Below, piece after piece: positions 26,100-34,860 of a stretch of DNA of 64,000 nt (positions within the stretch are counted from its first letter, which is position 1; the number at the start of each line of letters is the position of its first letter). Made by a program: the position numbers and the translations under genes. The DNA is from Thermoplasmata archaeon. Its GTDB lineage: Archaea > Thermoplasmatota > Thermoplasmata > Thermoplasmatales > Thermoplasmataceae. The stretch spans positions 55,064 through 119,063 of the forward strand of contig JAJYRA010000041.1 of the NCBI GenBank assembly GCA_021794355.1, read 5' to 3'. The notes under the pieces are model-generated. The model saw only the letters and a program-made list of their open reading frames with translations. It was not told the origin of the DNA and did no database searches.

Positions 26100-26197
26100 C
26101 AATTCCGAGGATCTCCTGAAAATAAATTCAGCATAACCCTTATCAACTTTCTTAAGGATAGTTAAAATTGTGTATGATGCAAAGTTTTCAGATTCTG

Positions 26198-26820
26198 TTA
26201 TGCAAAGGCACCCTCGTAGTGAAATCCTATTAAAGTGATAAACTTGACGCATTCATGTTCCTTAAGAAAGCTAGGCGAGAGAATGGCTGAGGCAAATGCC
26301 AGGTGATATCCGGAAAGATTCCACTGCAGAGAACATTCCAGTTCGTCTCGTATATACACACAGCCATTTAGGATGTTATTTTCCGGGCGGTTAATTTCTC
26401 CCATGGAACATTCAATCTGAGTTTGATTTGCTTCCCTACCCCGTTGGTAACGTCTTGAGGTAATTCTCTTGAATGTATCTCATTTTTTCTTGATTTTCCA
26501 GTTCAACATTGATTCGACATCCTTTGCCCTCATAACCATATCCAGGCAGGGTTCCGGATATATTGCCATCCTCGGAAATCTCAATATCCTCAGGCCCGGC
26601 TGCAATTTTTGCTTATTAATGGCCAGACATTGTAACCAAGGAATCTGCCAGACCTTCACGTTCAGGGTTCCCATAGATTTCTTCCGGACCCCATTCTCTG
26701 ATAACCTTTCTGTTTGCTGTATAAACTACAGAATCTCCTATAAATAACCCTGTATCTCTTTGCTCTGAATCTGTATTCAGTGTTGTCAGATGCATTCGTA
26801 TGGGGGAAGAATGCAAGATC
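26198..26820 (-). pseudogene. Decayed coding remnants, unrecognised
   Basis: Three minus-strand frames in succession carry protein-like sequence broken by stops and shifts. The first is GLFIGDSVVYTANRKVIREW (about 26640-26810), then DGNISGTLPGYGYEGKG and LENQEKMRYIQENYLK (about 26450-26590), and then LQWNLSGYHLAFASAIL (about 26200-26400). No single frame is intact. Composition suggests one ancestral gene of about 200 codons. The family is not recognised, and it need not be one gene. Confidence 0.35.
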
Positions 26821-26884
26821 CTGGAATATCAATTCGACATTTCACGTTGGTGCAAACCCAGATACAAGTTCAGGCAATGCACTG

Positions 26885-26943
26885 ATATTAGTAAACTATA
26901 CTAGTAGAATAATACTTATATTAGTAACTTGCATTAGACTAAT
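26885..26943 (+). promoter_or_regulatory. Promoter with repeated TTAGTAA-type half sites
   Basis: Four related elements flank a CTTATATTA TATA box that lies about 27 bases before the ATG at 26944. They are TTAGTAA at 26888, CTAGTAGAA at 26901, TTAGTAA at 26921 and TTAGACTAA at 26934. The first and second are 13 bases apart, as are the third and fourth. This pattern suggests binding of a dimeric regulator that blocks the leaderless promoter. Confidence 0.45.
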
Positions 26944-28233
26944 ATGGAATTTACCACAATAACGAGGTACAATGACTGGTGGGAAACAGGTCATCCCAGG
27001 AAAGAACTACTGATGTCCTATCGAAGACCTCCGTTTAAATCAATTCTGGAATACATGGATAACCGACAGATCCTCCTCCTTTATGGAATGAGGCGCGTTG
27101 GAAAGACCACTCTTCTGTACCAGATAATAGATGAGTTACTTTCTCAAGGCATTGACCCAAAAGATATACTGTATTTTTCCTTTGACGATGGTGAAAGCAC
27201 TATCGATAGCCTCATTCAGGCATACGAAACAGGAATTATCATGTCTCAAATTAAGGATCGTCAAAGGGTCTTTCTGATACTGGATGAGGTTCAGAAATCA
27301 AAGGACTGGGAGAACAGGATAAAGATCTACTATGATCTTTACCCCAATGTGAAATTCATAATTTCAGGTTCGGCATCCTTGAATATTAAGAAGAGGTCTG
27401 GCGAGACACTAGCCGGTAGGCTTTATTCATTTTATATTGGCCCTCTGAGTTTTGTTGAATTCCTTGAATTCAAGGGAATCCACCCCAAACTGGAGAACTG
27501 GCGAATACAGGAGAACAGCATCAAACCACTTTTAATGGATTATATCGTCAAGGGAGGATTTCCAGAACTGGTAAACGAGGAAAAGCAGGAAAAAATTCTA
27601 TCATATATCAGGAGTATTGTTCTGGACAGGATAGTTCTTATTGACCTACCTGAGGAATTTGGCATCAGGGATACAGACCTCCTGAAGAAACTTGTTGAAA
27701 TGACAGCTTCAGATCCAGGATTTATACTGAATTACGACTCACTCTCGAAAAAACTGGGGAGGTCAAAGCAAACCATCATAAATTACATTTTCTACCTGGA
27801 ATACTCACTTGTGATTAAGACTGTCAAAAATATGCGACCTGGTTTTTTGGCTTCCTCAAGAAAGATGAAAAAGGTATATTTTACAAACAGCTCATTCCAA
27901 TTTGCAGTCCATGGTTTAACGTACGATAATCTCGGAAAAGTGGCTGAAAACGCAGTATTACAAGCAGTTTCCCCAAATAATTACTATCGTGAAGGAAAAG
28001 AAGAAATTGACTTCTTAACAACTCACGATGGGAAGTTCATACCAATTGAGGTGAAATACGGTGCGTATGAACCAGACAGGATCATCTCCCTATTCAAGAA
28101 ACTCGGCCTCTCTTATGGAATGATTATTTCAAGAGACGAATACAGAATAATCGAGAGGAGTGGAATGAAAATACGCATAATACCTCTCTGGTTGTTTGTC
28201 CTATACCCAAACAGGATCGAAGAAATATTGTAA
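26944..28233 (+). CDS. AAA ATPase with DUF4143-type C-terminus
   Basis: P-loop ATPase of 429 residues. Walker A is YGMRRVGKTTL near residue 52, Walker B is FLILDEVQKSKDW, and sensor-like sequence is FIISGSASLNIKKRSGETLAGR. The second half holds the winged-helix and PD-(D/E)xK-like region of the DUF4143 family, with IDFLTTHDGKFIPIEVKYG resembling a nuclease active site (D, E-x-K). Such archaeal ATPases are common in genomic islands and have no fixed role. The operator-like repeats upstream suggest regulation. A related ATPase is encoded at 33037-34260. Confidence 0.82.
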   Translation: MEFTTITRYNDWWETGHPRKELLMSYRRPPFKSILEYMDNRQILLLYGMRRVGKTTLLYQIIDELLSQGIDPKDILYFSFDDGESTIDSLIQAYETGIIMSQIKDRQRVFLILDEVQKSKDWENRIKIYYDLYPNVKFIISGSASLNIKKRSGETLAGRLYSFYIGPLSFVEFLEFKGIHPKLENWRIQENSIKPLLMDYIVKGGFPELVNEEKQEKILSYIRSIVLDRIVLIDLPEEFGIRDTDLLKKLVEMTASDPGFILNYDSLSKKLGRSKQTIINYIFYLEYSLVIKTVKNMRPGFLASSRKMKKVYFTNSSFQFAVHGLTYDNLGKVAENAVLQAVSPNNYYREGKEEIDFLTTHDGKFIPIEVKYGAYEPDRIISLFKKLGLSYGMIISRDEYRIIERSGMKIRIIPLWLFVLYPNRIEEIL

Positions 28234-29054
28234 TTCAAATCATGTTTTCCTAAATTTGATTATAGAGTGGTGCATGCGATATTTCAGTAGGCCCAAAGTT
28301 AAAGCTGTAAATTACTGTAGTGGAGGTGTGTTGCTGTTTTAAAATCTTCCTCTCACACTTAATTAATTATCCATGGCAATCATCTTTTTGCTTAAATATT
28401 GTTCACAAAGTGATTGGTATGTTTATGATGGATAATTCTAAACCAAAATCATGAAAAACGCTATTTTCATCTCCAGTATTATAGCCAATAAGTTTCGCAT
28501 TGAAGGATGGCATATCACTTTCTATATTCAGCTCGTCTCATAGTGCTTACGTTGGTTTTACGCTGTCCGGAGTACCTTCCGAGATTGCACTTTTCATGAA
28601 TGAGAGTTATTTGTAGATTGCCAGAAGATCACCCGATCAAAGTTCCCTTACCACACTGGGGAAGGAGAGCGACTGGGTGAATATTATAAGTGGGATCAGG
28701 TCGATCAGACACGGAATCGCACTACCGCCAATGCAATGAACGTAATGGGAAACGGAGCTTTGAAGATATAACCGGAGTTGAATAGCCGTGTCTTCCCCCT
28801 GAGGAGAAGACCCTTACTGCTCAATTCAAGGGCATATTATGATCATTAACGAGAGAAGTAAGCTTTTCCATGGAATTTCATGCAGAGGAAATGAACCAAA
28901 CCGAATAAAGAGAAAAGCTGTCATGTTTGCGTTGCCAGAATTCATGCAATTTCTGTAAGATTTTGCATACTACAACTTAAATATTGGACAATGGAAAGTT
29001 AAACTATGCGGCAATAGTTATTACGGTTAGTATAGCATAGGAAACACTCTACCC
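28234..29054. other. 821 bases without an intact gene
   Basis: Both strands were read and no frame of useful length, no RNA gene and no clear insertion-sequence end was found. A short plus-strand frame near 28840-28960 (HIMIINERSKLFHGIS...) could be a coding remnant. A TATA-like AGTATAGCATA lies about 24 bases before the next gene. The stretch is best read as decayed island DNA. Confidence 0.4.
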
Positions 29055-30998
29055 ATGGAATTAAACAGACAAAATAATATATCCTGTTCAGTGGTATGGT
29101 TAAACATGGTAGCGGAACCAAGAATTGTGGAGATCAAATCAGCAAAGGGATTCTCTGACCTGTTTAATGGCTACTGTAATCTCAAGGCAGTAACATACGT
29201 GGCAGATTCCCGGTACGTTATGGATTTTTTCAACAAACTGAACTATGAAAACCTTGAGATAATCATTGGTGAAAATTTCAGCGATATGAAAGATAAGCTT
29301 AACGTAGCCCACACAGAGAAATTACTGGAATATATACAAAATGAGAAACTGAAAATTTATGTTCCATCTGTGAGAATACACACCAAACTGTACATCCTTG
29401 AAAAAGGAAAGAATTTCCGGGTAATAATTGGGAGCAGGAATCTTCAGGAATCAAAAAGCCAGGATCTTGTTATGGTCTTTGATTTACAGGAAAATGATGG
29501 GCTTCTTGCAAATTTTAACAAAGTGTATGGTCAATATTCTCTCATTTCAAAGCCTCTTTTCGATGACCTGCTGGACTTTTTAGCTTCAGGAGACTCTGAA
29601 AACAGGAATCAAATAATCAGCTACTGGTTGGAAGGATTAACTCCGGGAAAGGAGGATTCAGAAAATCCAATGGTACAAATAATGTCAGCGGTTGCTTCCG
29701 GCAATGAACAGGAAATTGTCACAATTTCTGTCCCTAAAACACAAAAGCAGAAGACAAAACTGAAAACATTCCTTGGGGAGTCACTCTTAGGCGAGGAGGA
29801 TGACAAAATCCTTGTCAAAAGGAAGGAACTTGTGAATATAATTAGCAAAGAGGTCCCTTACCCTAAGATGTTTCTGAAGCAGGATCTCTCCGAGATTTCA
29901 CTTTTTGTCGGAAATGAAATATGGGTGAGGTCAAAAGTATTACCTCCCGAGAGATCGACTGTGAGAAGAGGTATTGAAAGTATTGAAAAATATATAGAGG
30001 CCTGTGAAATATCAAGGGATTCCTCCAATGATGAAGAACTTGCTATGCAAAAAACGGGGATGTATGAGGTCATTTTATATCTCTTCTCTTCTCCTTTTTT
30101 TCATGAGCTAATGAAGTTGAGAATGGAGAAATTTGGTCTTCTTGAAAGAAGAGGCCCAAGATTCCTTATAGTTTATGGTCAGTCATTCAATGGGAAAACA
30201 ACACTGTTGAGATATTGCATGAAGTTACTTACCGGTAAGAACCTTGAACCACTGGGCATAAAGGACTTCAAGTCAGGAGTTATAAATGCCATAAAAAATA
30301 CTGGAACTGTTTTTCCACTAATTTTTGATGACATAAAGTCAATATCTGATAGTAAGTTTGAGGAACTTGTAAAAACATACTGGGAAAAGGAGTGGTCAAA
30401 AAATAATCCAGTGCCTCAACTTATTTTCTCCACAAACAGACCCATAAGAAAGGACTGGGCCAAGACCAGAACCAAGTTCATAACTCTCCCGGTATACTTC
30501 AGGCCATCCAGTGAGAAGAAGGCCGAACTGAACATGATCCTTGGAGAGGAAAATGATGTGTTTCCATGGTTTTCAAACCTGTTTCTCAGCAAGTTAAGTA
30601 AAGGTAACATAATCCCAGGGGATGATGATCTTCAGATTGCCAGAGAAGTATTCCGGGACCTTTACAATTATGCCGGAAAAGATATTCCAACGTATTTCCC
30701 GACAATTCCCTTTGAGGAAAAATTTGATGCTGGAAGATATGAATGGAGGAGACTTCTGACATATCTTGGGAAAGCTGAAAAGGTAACTTCTGAAAGTGGA
30801 ATAAGGATAAATTTCAAGGATGAAATGGAAAATGATGAAGTGATGTCTTACGAAGGTCTGCTTCCAGAACAGATCCGAAAAGAGAGAAAGGGAAAGACCA
30901 TTATAATTCACTCAGTATCTGAGTTCGACAGGTGGATTGGAGACACCAACCTTCCCGGAGAAAAAAAGTCATTTCTGAAAAGGATATTTCATAACTAA
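29055..30998 (+). CDS. PLD-like nuclease domain fused to a P-loop ATPase
   Basis: A 647-residue fusion. Residues about 20-190 form a phospholipase-D-type domain with one HKD-like motif (VRIHTKLYIL, then VIIGSRNLQ), whose expected Asp is replaced. The C-terminal half is a P-loop ATPase: Walker A GQSFNGKTTL near 380, Walker B FPLIFDDI, and a sensor Asn in LIFSTNRPI. A single HKD motif implies dimerisation. No transmembrane segment is present. The combination of a PLD nuclease with an ATPase in an island of defence-like genes suggests a DNA-targeting defence protein, which is inference. An internal ATG at 29106 is an alternative start. Confidence 0.72.
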   Translation: MELNRQNNISCSVVWLNMVAEPRIVEIKSAKGFSDLFNGYCNLKAVTYVADSRYVMDFFNKLNYENLEIIIGENFSDMKDKLNVAHTEKLLEYIQNEKLKIYVPSVRIHTKLYILEKGKNFRVIIGSRNLQESKSQDLVMVFDLQENDGLLANFNKVYGQYSLISKPLFDDLLDFLASGDSENRNQIISYWLEGLTPGKEDSENPMVQIMSAVASGNEQEIVTISVPKTQKQKTKLKTFLGESLLGEEDDKILVKRKELVNIISKEVPYPKMFLKQDLSEISLFVGNEIWVRSKVLPPERSTVRRGIESIEKYIEACEISRDSSNDEELAMQKTGMYEVILYLFSSPFFHELMKLRMEKFGLLERRGPRFLIVYGQSFNGKTTLLRYCMKLLTGKNLEPLGIKDFKSGVINAIKNTGTVFPLIFDDIKSISDSKFEELVKTYWEKEWSKNNPVPQLIFSTNRPIRKDWAKTRTKFITLPVYFRPSSEKKAELNMILGEENDVFPWFSNLFLSKLSKGNIIPGDDDLQIAREVFRDLYNYAGKDIPTYFPTIPFEEKFDAGRYEWRRLLTYLGKAEKVTSESGIRINFKDEMENDEVMSYEGLLPEQIRKERKGKTIIIHSVSEFDRWIGDTNLPGEKKSFLKRIFHN

Positions 30999-31196
30999 AC
31001 ATGGTTTTTAGAATTACCCGCCTAAATCTTCAAGAATTTGAATCGTTTTGGTGATTTAGAGTATATTTTCTGTTGAATATCTCTCTATGCCACAAATCCC
31101 GGCCTGTTTTGACCATTCGTAGTAGGGTATTAAATCAACTCTGCTCGCTCTCATTTACGAAAAGTTTTGAGGTGATATGCCAACTTTACATCTATT

Positions 31197-31838
31197 TCAT
31201 TCTGAAAATACTTCACTGAATTGTTTCTTAACATTTGTAATGAAAATGTCTCTGGATACAGTGCCTCCAAACCTGATTCTATCGTAATCGGTAAATTGTG
31301 CTTCAATAGTGTCCAGGCTATTGACTTTTTCTCGTAATGTTGAACGCCACTCTGTACTTGTTGGATCCGAATTTGAGATCAGTTCTTTAATCGTCTTTAT
31401 CAATTCCCCTTTCTCCAATATGCTTTCGGGTTCCGGTTTTTTCAGGCATGCTCCATAAAGTCCGGATTTGAAATCCTTCCACATTTTTTGTGCGTCATCC
31501 TCATGTGAACCAGTAACCTCTACATTTCCAAACCTGTAAACATAGGCAGGTTTATTTAGTACCTTTTCAGCGTCTTTCAGGAATTCCTCTCTTGGGCTTG
31601 ATTCGTTATTAAGTCCCTTCCCAATCAAAATCACCAGGTATGGCGGGTACCATTCTTTCCCGTCATCTGTACTATAGGTTGGTTCCGGAAAATCACCATT
31701 GTCGTACCATTTTTGCAATTTTTCGTCTGTAGTTCCAGTCTTCTCAACAAGTGTTTTTCTGTCAACAAAAGTTGACCTGATATGTTCTATATCATTCACA
31801 CTAAACTGCAATTTATTTTCAATATTTTTTCCTTCCAT
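31197..31838 (-). CDS. DUF6058-like protein
   Basis: It encodes 213 residues. The start resembles a helix-turn-helix (FVDRKTLVEKTGTTDEKLQKWYDNGDFPEPTY followed by WYPPYLVILIG). The second half (WKDFKSGLYGACLKKPEPES, then DYDRIRFGGTVSRDIFI) matches my memory of the DUF6058 family, of unknown function. The ATG at 31838 is preferred over an upstream TTG because a TATTAAGT box lies 27 bases upstream. It is divergent from the ArsR-like gene and shares a promoter region with it. Confidence 0.68.
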   Translation of the reverse strand: MEGKNIENKLQFSVNDIEHIRSTFVDRKTLVEKTGTTDEKLQKWYDNGDFPEPTYSTDDGKEWYPPYLVILIGKGLNNESSPREEFLKDAEKVLNKPAYVYRFGNVEVTGSHEDDAQKMWKDFKSGLYGACLKKPEPESILEKGELIKTIKELISNSDPTSTEWRSTLREKVNSLDTIEAQFTDYDRIRFGGTVSRDIFITNVKKQFSEVFSE

Positions 31839-31860
31839 TGTTCTCAATTGTTCTCTAAAT

Positions 31861-31894
31861 TATTAAGTCTACCATATATCAGGAAAACTTAATA
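31861..31894. promoter_or_regulatory. Divergent TATA boxes forming an exact inverted repeat
   Basis: TATTAAGT (31861-31868) and ACTTAATA (31887-31894) are exact reverse complements separated by 18 bases. The left one is 27 bases from the ATG of the DUF6058-like gene, and the right one is 29 bases from the ATG of the ArsR-like gene. Both genes therefore appear leaderless. A regulator bound between the boxes would control both directions. Confidence 0.55.
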
Positions 31895-31919
31895 TGTGTA
31901 GCCAGGTTCTGAAAAACTC

Positions 31920-32627
31920 ATGAAAAACATTTCATTTGAACAAATAAGTGTCATTTCCAAAGCTATCTCTCATCCTGAAAGGGCGCATATAGTTGAACTA
32001 CTATGTGTAAAGCCTAGTAATGTCACTGAAATCGTCAGCATGACTGGAATAGCACAGCCCAAGGTTTCCGGTCATCTTTCGCGTCTTCAGTCAGCTGGTA
32101 TTGTTGATTCCATGAGGATGGGAAAAGAAATTGTATACTCCATAATACCTGAACGTCTGGAGACATTATCTTCATGGATAGAAAATCTTTCAGGAATGAG
32201 AAATAGGGATACTTCCGTTGATAAAAATCGTAAAGGATTACAATATAAACCAGACTTCTCAAATGCGAGATGCTGTTACGATCATTTAGCTGGAAAAGAG
32301 GGTGTATGGCTTCTTGAAGAGCTTCTAAAAAGGTCATGGATTATGCCAGAGAATATGGAAAAACCAACTTTCAGGCTTACCGATATGGGAATTAGCTGTC
32401 TTCAGGACCTTGGTATTGAAATACCTATCATAAGGAAATACGGCAGGGTGTTCGCATATGGATGCGTCGATGTATCTGAGAGACAGTTTCACCTCGGTGG
32501 TTCCCTTGGTTACGTTATCTTCAAAGATTTGTTATTCAAGGGCATAATTTCAAAAACACCAGGAACTAGAATCCTGATCATAAACAGACCCATTGAGGAA
32601 TGGTTCCACAATTCTTCGCTTTCTTAA
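31920..32627 (+). CDS. ArsR-type winged-helix regulator with C-terminal extension
   Basis: The first 85 residues form a winged helix: ISKAISHPERAHIVELLCVK, recognition helix GIAQPKVSGHLSRLQSAG, and wing RMGKEIVYSI. The remaining 150 residues have no clear family; Cys pairs are absent (one RCCYDH), so metal sensing is not evident. It includes a second helical/winged-like block (LLEELLKRSWIMPENMEKPTFRLTD reads as an HTH). It is divergent from the DUF6058-like gene and may repress it and itself. The 3' end abuts the XPB relic. Confidence 0.78.
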   Translation: MKNISFEQISVISKAISHPERAHIVELLCVKPSNVTEIVSMTGIAQPKVSGHLSRLQSAGIVDSMRMGKEIVYSIIPERLETLSSWIENLSGMRNRDTSVDKNRKGLQYKPDFSNARCCYDHLAGKEGVWLLEELLKRSWIMPENMEKPTFRLTDMGISCLQDLGIEIPIIRKYGRVFAYGCVDVSERQFHLGGSLGYVIFKDLLFKGIISKTPGTRILIINRPIEEWFHNSSLS

Positions 32628-32654
32628 GTGCTGCCATTTCATTCGAAGGTGGAT

Positions 32655-33045
32655 ATATTCAAAGTATAGCACCCCATCAAACATTGCAATTAACACCCGG
32701 ACTGGTACAGCAGATATGGAAAGATCAAACCTGTTAGGGATCCCGAGAAGCTGGAAGAGACGGAACATGTTGAATAAAATTCCCGGCTCAATTTATCTGG
32801 TATCAGGCGACTCAGTTGTTATTCAGAAACTTTTGAGCAGGAAGAGTGCCGAACAGTTGACTTCAAGAATATCACATTTATGCATAGAATTAAGATCAAT
32901 CCACAGGGAAAGGTTCAAGCAGGCACTGATAAAGACGGGCATCCTGTGGAAGACAGGGTCGGTTATCTCTCTGGGGCACCATGGATTCCGATTTCGGGAA
33001 GATAATTCTGAGAGGAGAGGAACTTTCCATAAGATCCTAAGCTGT
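32655..33045 (+). pseudogene. Fragment of an XPB helicase gene (decayed second copy)
   Basis: Translated in changing frames, this stretch follows the intact XPB protein from about residue 85 to 204. The order is YSKYSTPSN, DWYSRYGKIK, KIPGSIYLVSGDSVVIQKLLSRKS, LELRSI-like LCIELRSIHRERFKQALIKTG, VGYL, and LRGEELSIR. Internal shifts and stops break it, and only the N-terminal damage-recognition part is left, so no ATPase motif remains. It is in the same direction as xpb and about 8.5 kb away. The 3' end overlaps the last bases of the neighbouring ATPase gene. Confidence 0.72.
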
Positions 33046-34260
33046 TGAAGCTTCCATTGCCCATTTCCATACAGGTTTAACCTTGATTGTTTTGTTTCGG
33101 ATCCTGAAATAGTCCTCCTGATCAAATGTTAGTAGCAGGCCTTCTGACAGTTTGAAATATTCAACCGCCTCCATGAGCCCGTTAAGCTCTCTATTCCTAT
33201 TGTCGTCAGAAAGAGAGTAAGTTACCTGAACCGCCATTATTATTCTGTTTTTTTCCTTCACAACGAAGTCGCATTCCCCGGTCACCCTGAAATAGAAAAT
33301 GTCTTTGTGTTTTCTTCTCAACTGTATGAATACAGCGTTCTCAAGCAGGCGTCCCAGATCAGAAGACAGGGATGCAGAGTTTGCCTGTGAGAGGCCATTG
33401 TCTATTGAATATATCTTCTTTGGATTAACAAGTTGTTTCTTGAGGGAAAAATCAAACTTTTTTATTGAGAATAACAGGTAACTCTCCTCGAGGTATGAAA
33501 CAAATGATATTGCCGTATTGACAGACCCCAGTCCAAAGGTTTTCTTAAGGGCACTGTATGTGAATTCTTTCCCAGAATTGGTAAGTAGGTAAATGGCCAT
33601 TTCAAACAGTATCTTTGAGCTGCTTATTTTGTATCTCGCAACTATGTCCCTCTGAATTATATCATTTAATAACTCCCTCAGGATTTCTGACTTACCATAT
33701 TTTACATATTCTGGAAAACCACCATCTGTGAGGTAGTTTTTGAACGACTCAGTGCCCGGTGTTTCATTCTTTATTGAAAGCACCTCCTTATAGGAGAATG
33801 GGAAAAGTTCAGTGTTGAGGTGCCTTCCCGTCAACCTGGTTCCCAATTCACTGCTCAGCATTGAGGCATTGGACCCTGTTATGAGAAATCGTTTATTCTT
33901 GTCAAGTCCTGATCTGACGAATATTTCCCAGTTCTGGATATTCTGGATTTCATCGAAAAGATAGAATTTTGATTCGCCAAATTCTTCCGCAAAGATTTCA
34001 ACAAGCTTTTCAAAATCTGATGTTTCAAACGGCTGCAATCTTGTATCTTCAAAATTTAGGTAATAGTAATTGGGCATTTTAGAAAGTAACTGCCGAAGCA
34101 GGGTGCTCTTTCCAGACCTCCGAATTCCAGAAATAATATGCGCAAATGGAATATCTACCTCAATACCTGGAATCACCTCTCTTATTATGCCCTGTTCAGA
34201 TGATTCAAGATCCCTTCGCTGTTCCTTTACAACTTTTCTTAGAGACTCCTTCAGGATCAT
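33037..34260 (-). CDS. AAA ATPase with DUF4143-type C-terminus
   Basis: P-loop ATPase of 407 residues. Walker A is GIRRSGKSTLL near residue 45, Walker B is FYLFDEIQNIQNW, and sensor-like sequence is FLITGSNASMLSSELGTRLTGRH. The C-terminal half has the winged helix and nuclease-like core (ECDFVVKEKNRIIMAVQVTYS with D and a Q-x-T in place of E-x-K). It belongs to the same family as the gene at 26944 but is clearly diverged. The role is unknown. Confidence 0.82.
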   Translation of the reverse strand: MILKESLRKVVKEQRRDLESSEQGIIREVIPGIEVDIPFAHIISGIRRSGKSTLLRQLLSKMPNYYYLNFEDTRLQPFETSDFEKLVEIFAEEFGESKFYLFDEIQNIQNWEIFVRSGLDKNKRFLITGSNASMLSSELGTRLTGRHLNTELFPFSYKEVLSIKNETPGTESFKNYLTDGGFPEYVKYGKSEILRELLNDIIQRDIVARYKISSSKILFEMAIYLLTNSGKEFTYSALKKTFGLGSVNTAISFVSYLEESYLLFSIKKFDFSLKKQLVNPKKIYSIDNGLSQANSASLSSDLGRLLENAVFIQLRRKHKDIFYFRVTGECDFVVKEKNRIIMAVQVTYSLSDDNRNRELNGLMEAVEYFKLSEGLLLTFDQEDYFRIRNKTIKVKPVWKWAMEASTA

Positions 34261-34521
34261 GGAGGCAAATATCGTAGCAATTACTTAAATCTTTTCAATA
34301 ACAATGATCACTTTTGTTCAATACTAATGAACAAAATACGGATTTAGCGTTTGAAAGCAGGAATTCACCTTTCCAAAAAGAGTATATAAAAGTGGAACCC
34401 TTCTGATTCATCACCAATTTCGATCAGTCAATAGTTACTTCTCGCAGACATCAACAAAAACCTCAGACCAACTGAGGCAGTCAACACTGAAAGCGCATTC
34501 TATAATGAACCCAGAATCTGC

Positions 34522-34860
34522 TTATGAAAAATACTGAAAGTCATCCCTTAAAACTACTCCTTCCGCAAAAGAATCACTCAGAAATTTATTTTTCTTCTCT
34601 TTCATAATAGAGATTTCTTCTGGCGTGAGTAAGATCAATTCATATCCCGCCGGGAAATCTATTTTTTCTAATCTCCTTACTGGGTTCCCCGTGAAATCAC
34701 CGATAATCAAAAGATCGACATCACTCCAAAGATTGAAATCTCCTCTCGCGTAGGAACCTATCAGTATCACAGTGGATTTGAAATCCAAAGTCTTGGAATA
34801 TTCAATGGCAAACCTAATCTTTGTTTCCCTTTCTAACTTTCTTTGCTCAACGATTTCCAC
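34522..34860 (-). CDS. Minimal nucleotidyltransferase (MNT), antitoxin of HEPN-MNT pair
   Basis: The 112-residue protein has the MNT signature GSYARGDFNLWSDVDLL, with the catalytic Asp pair. Such proteins AMPylate or otherwise silence the partner HEPN nuclease. The start is GTG at 34860, inside the 3' end of the HEPN gene (28-base overlap), so translation is coupled. Confidence 0.88.
   Translation of the reverse strand: MEIVEQRKLERETKIRFAIEYSKTLDFKSTVILIGSYARGDFNLWSDVDLLIIGDFTGNPVRRLEKIDFPAGYELILLTPEEISIMKEKKNKFLSDSFAEGVVLRDDFQYFS

Noticed and set aside
28234..29054. CRISPR array or insertion-sequence ends in the gap
   Set aside because: No regular repeats or terminal inverted repeats were seen on either strand.
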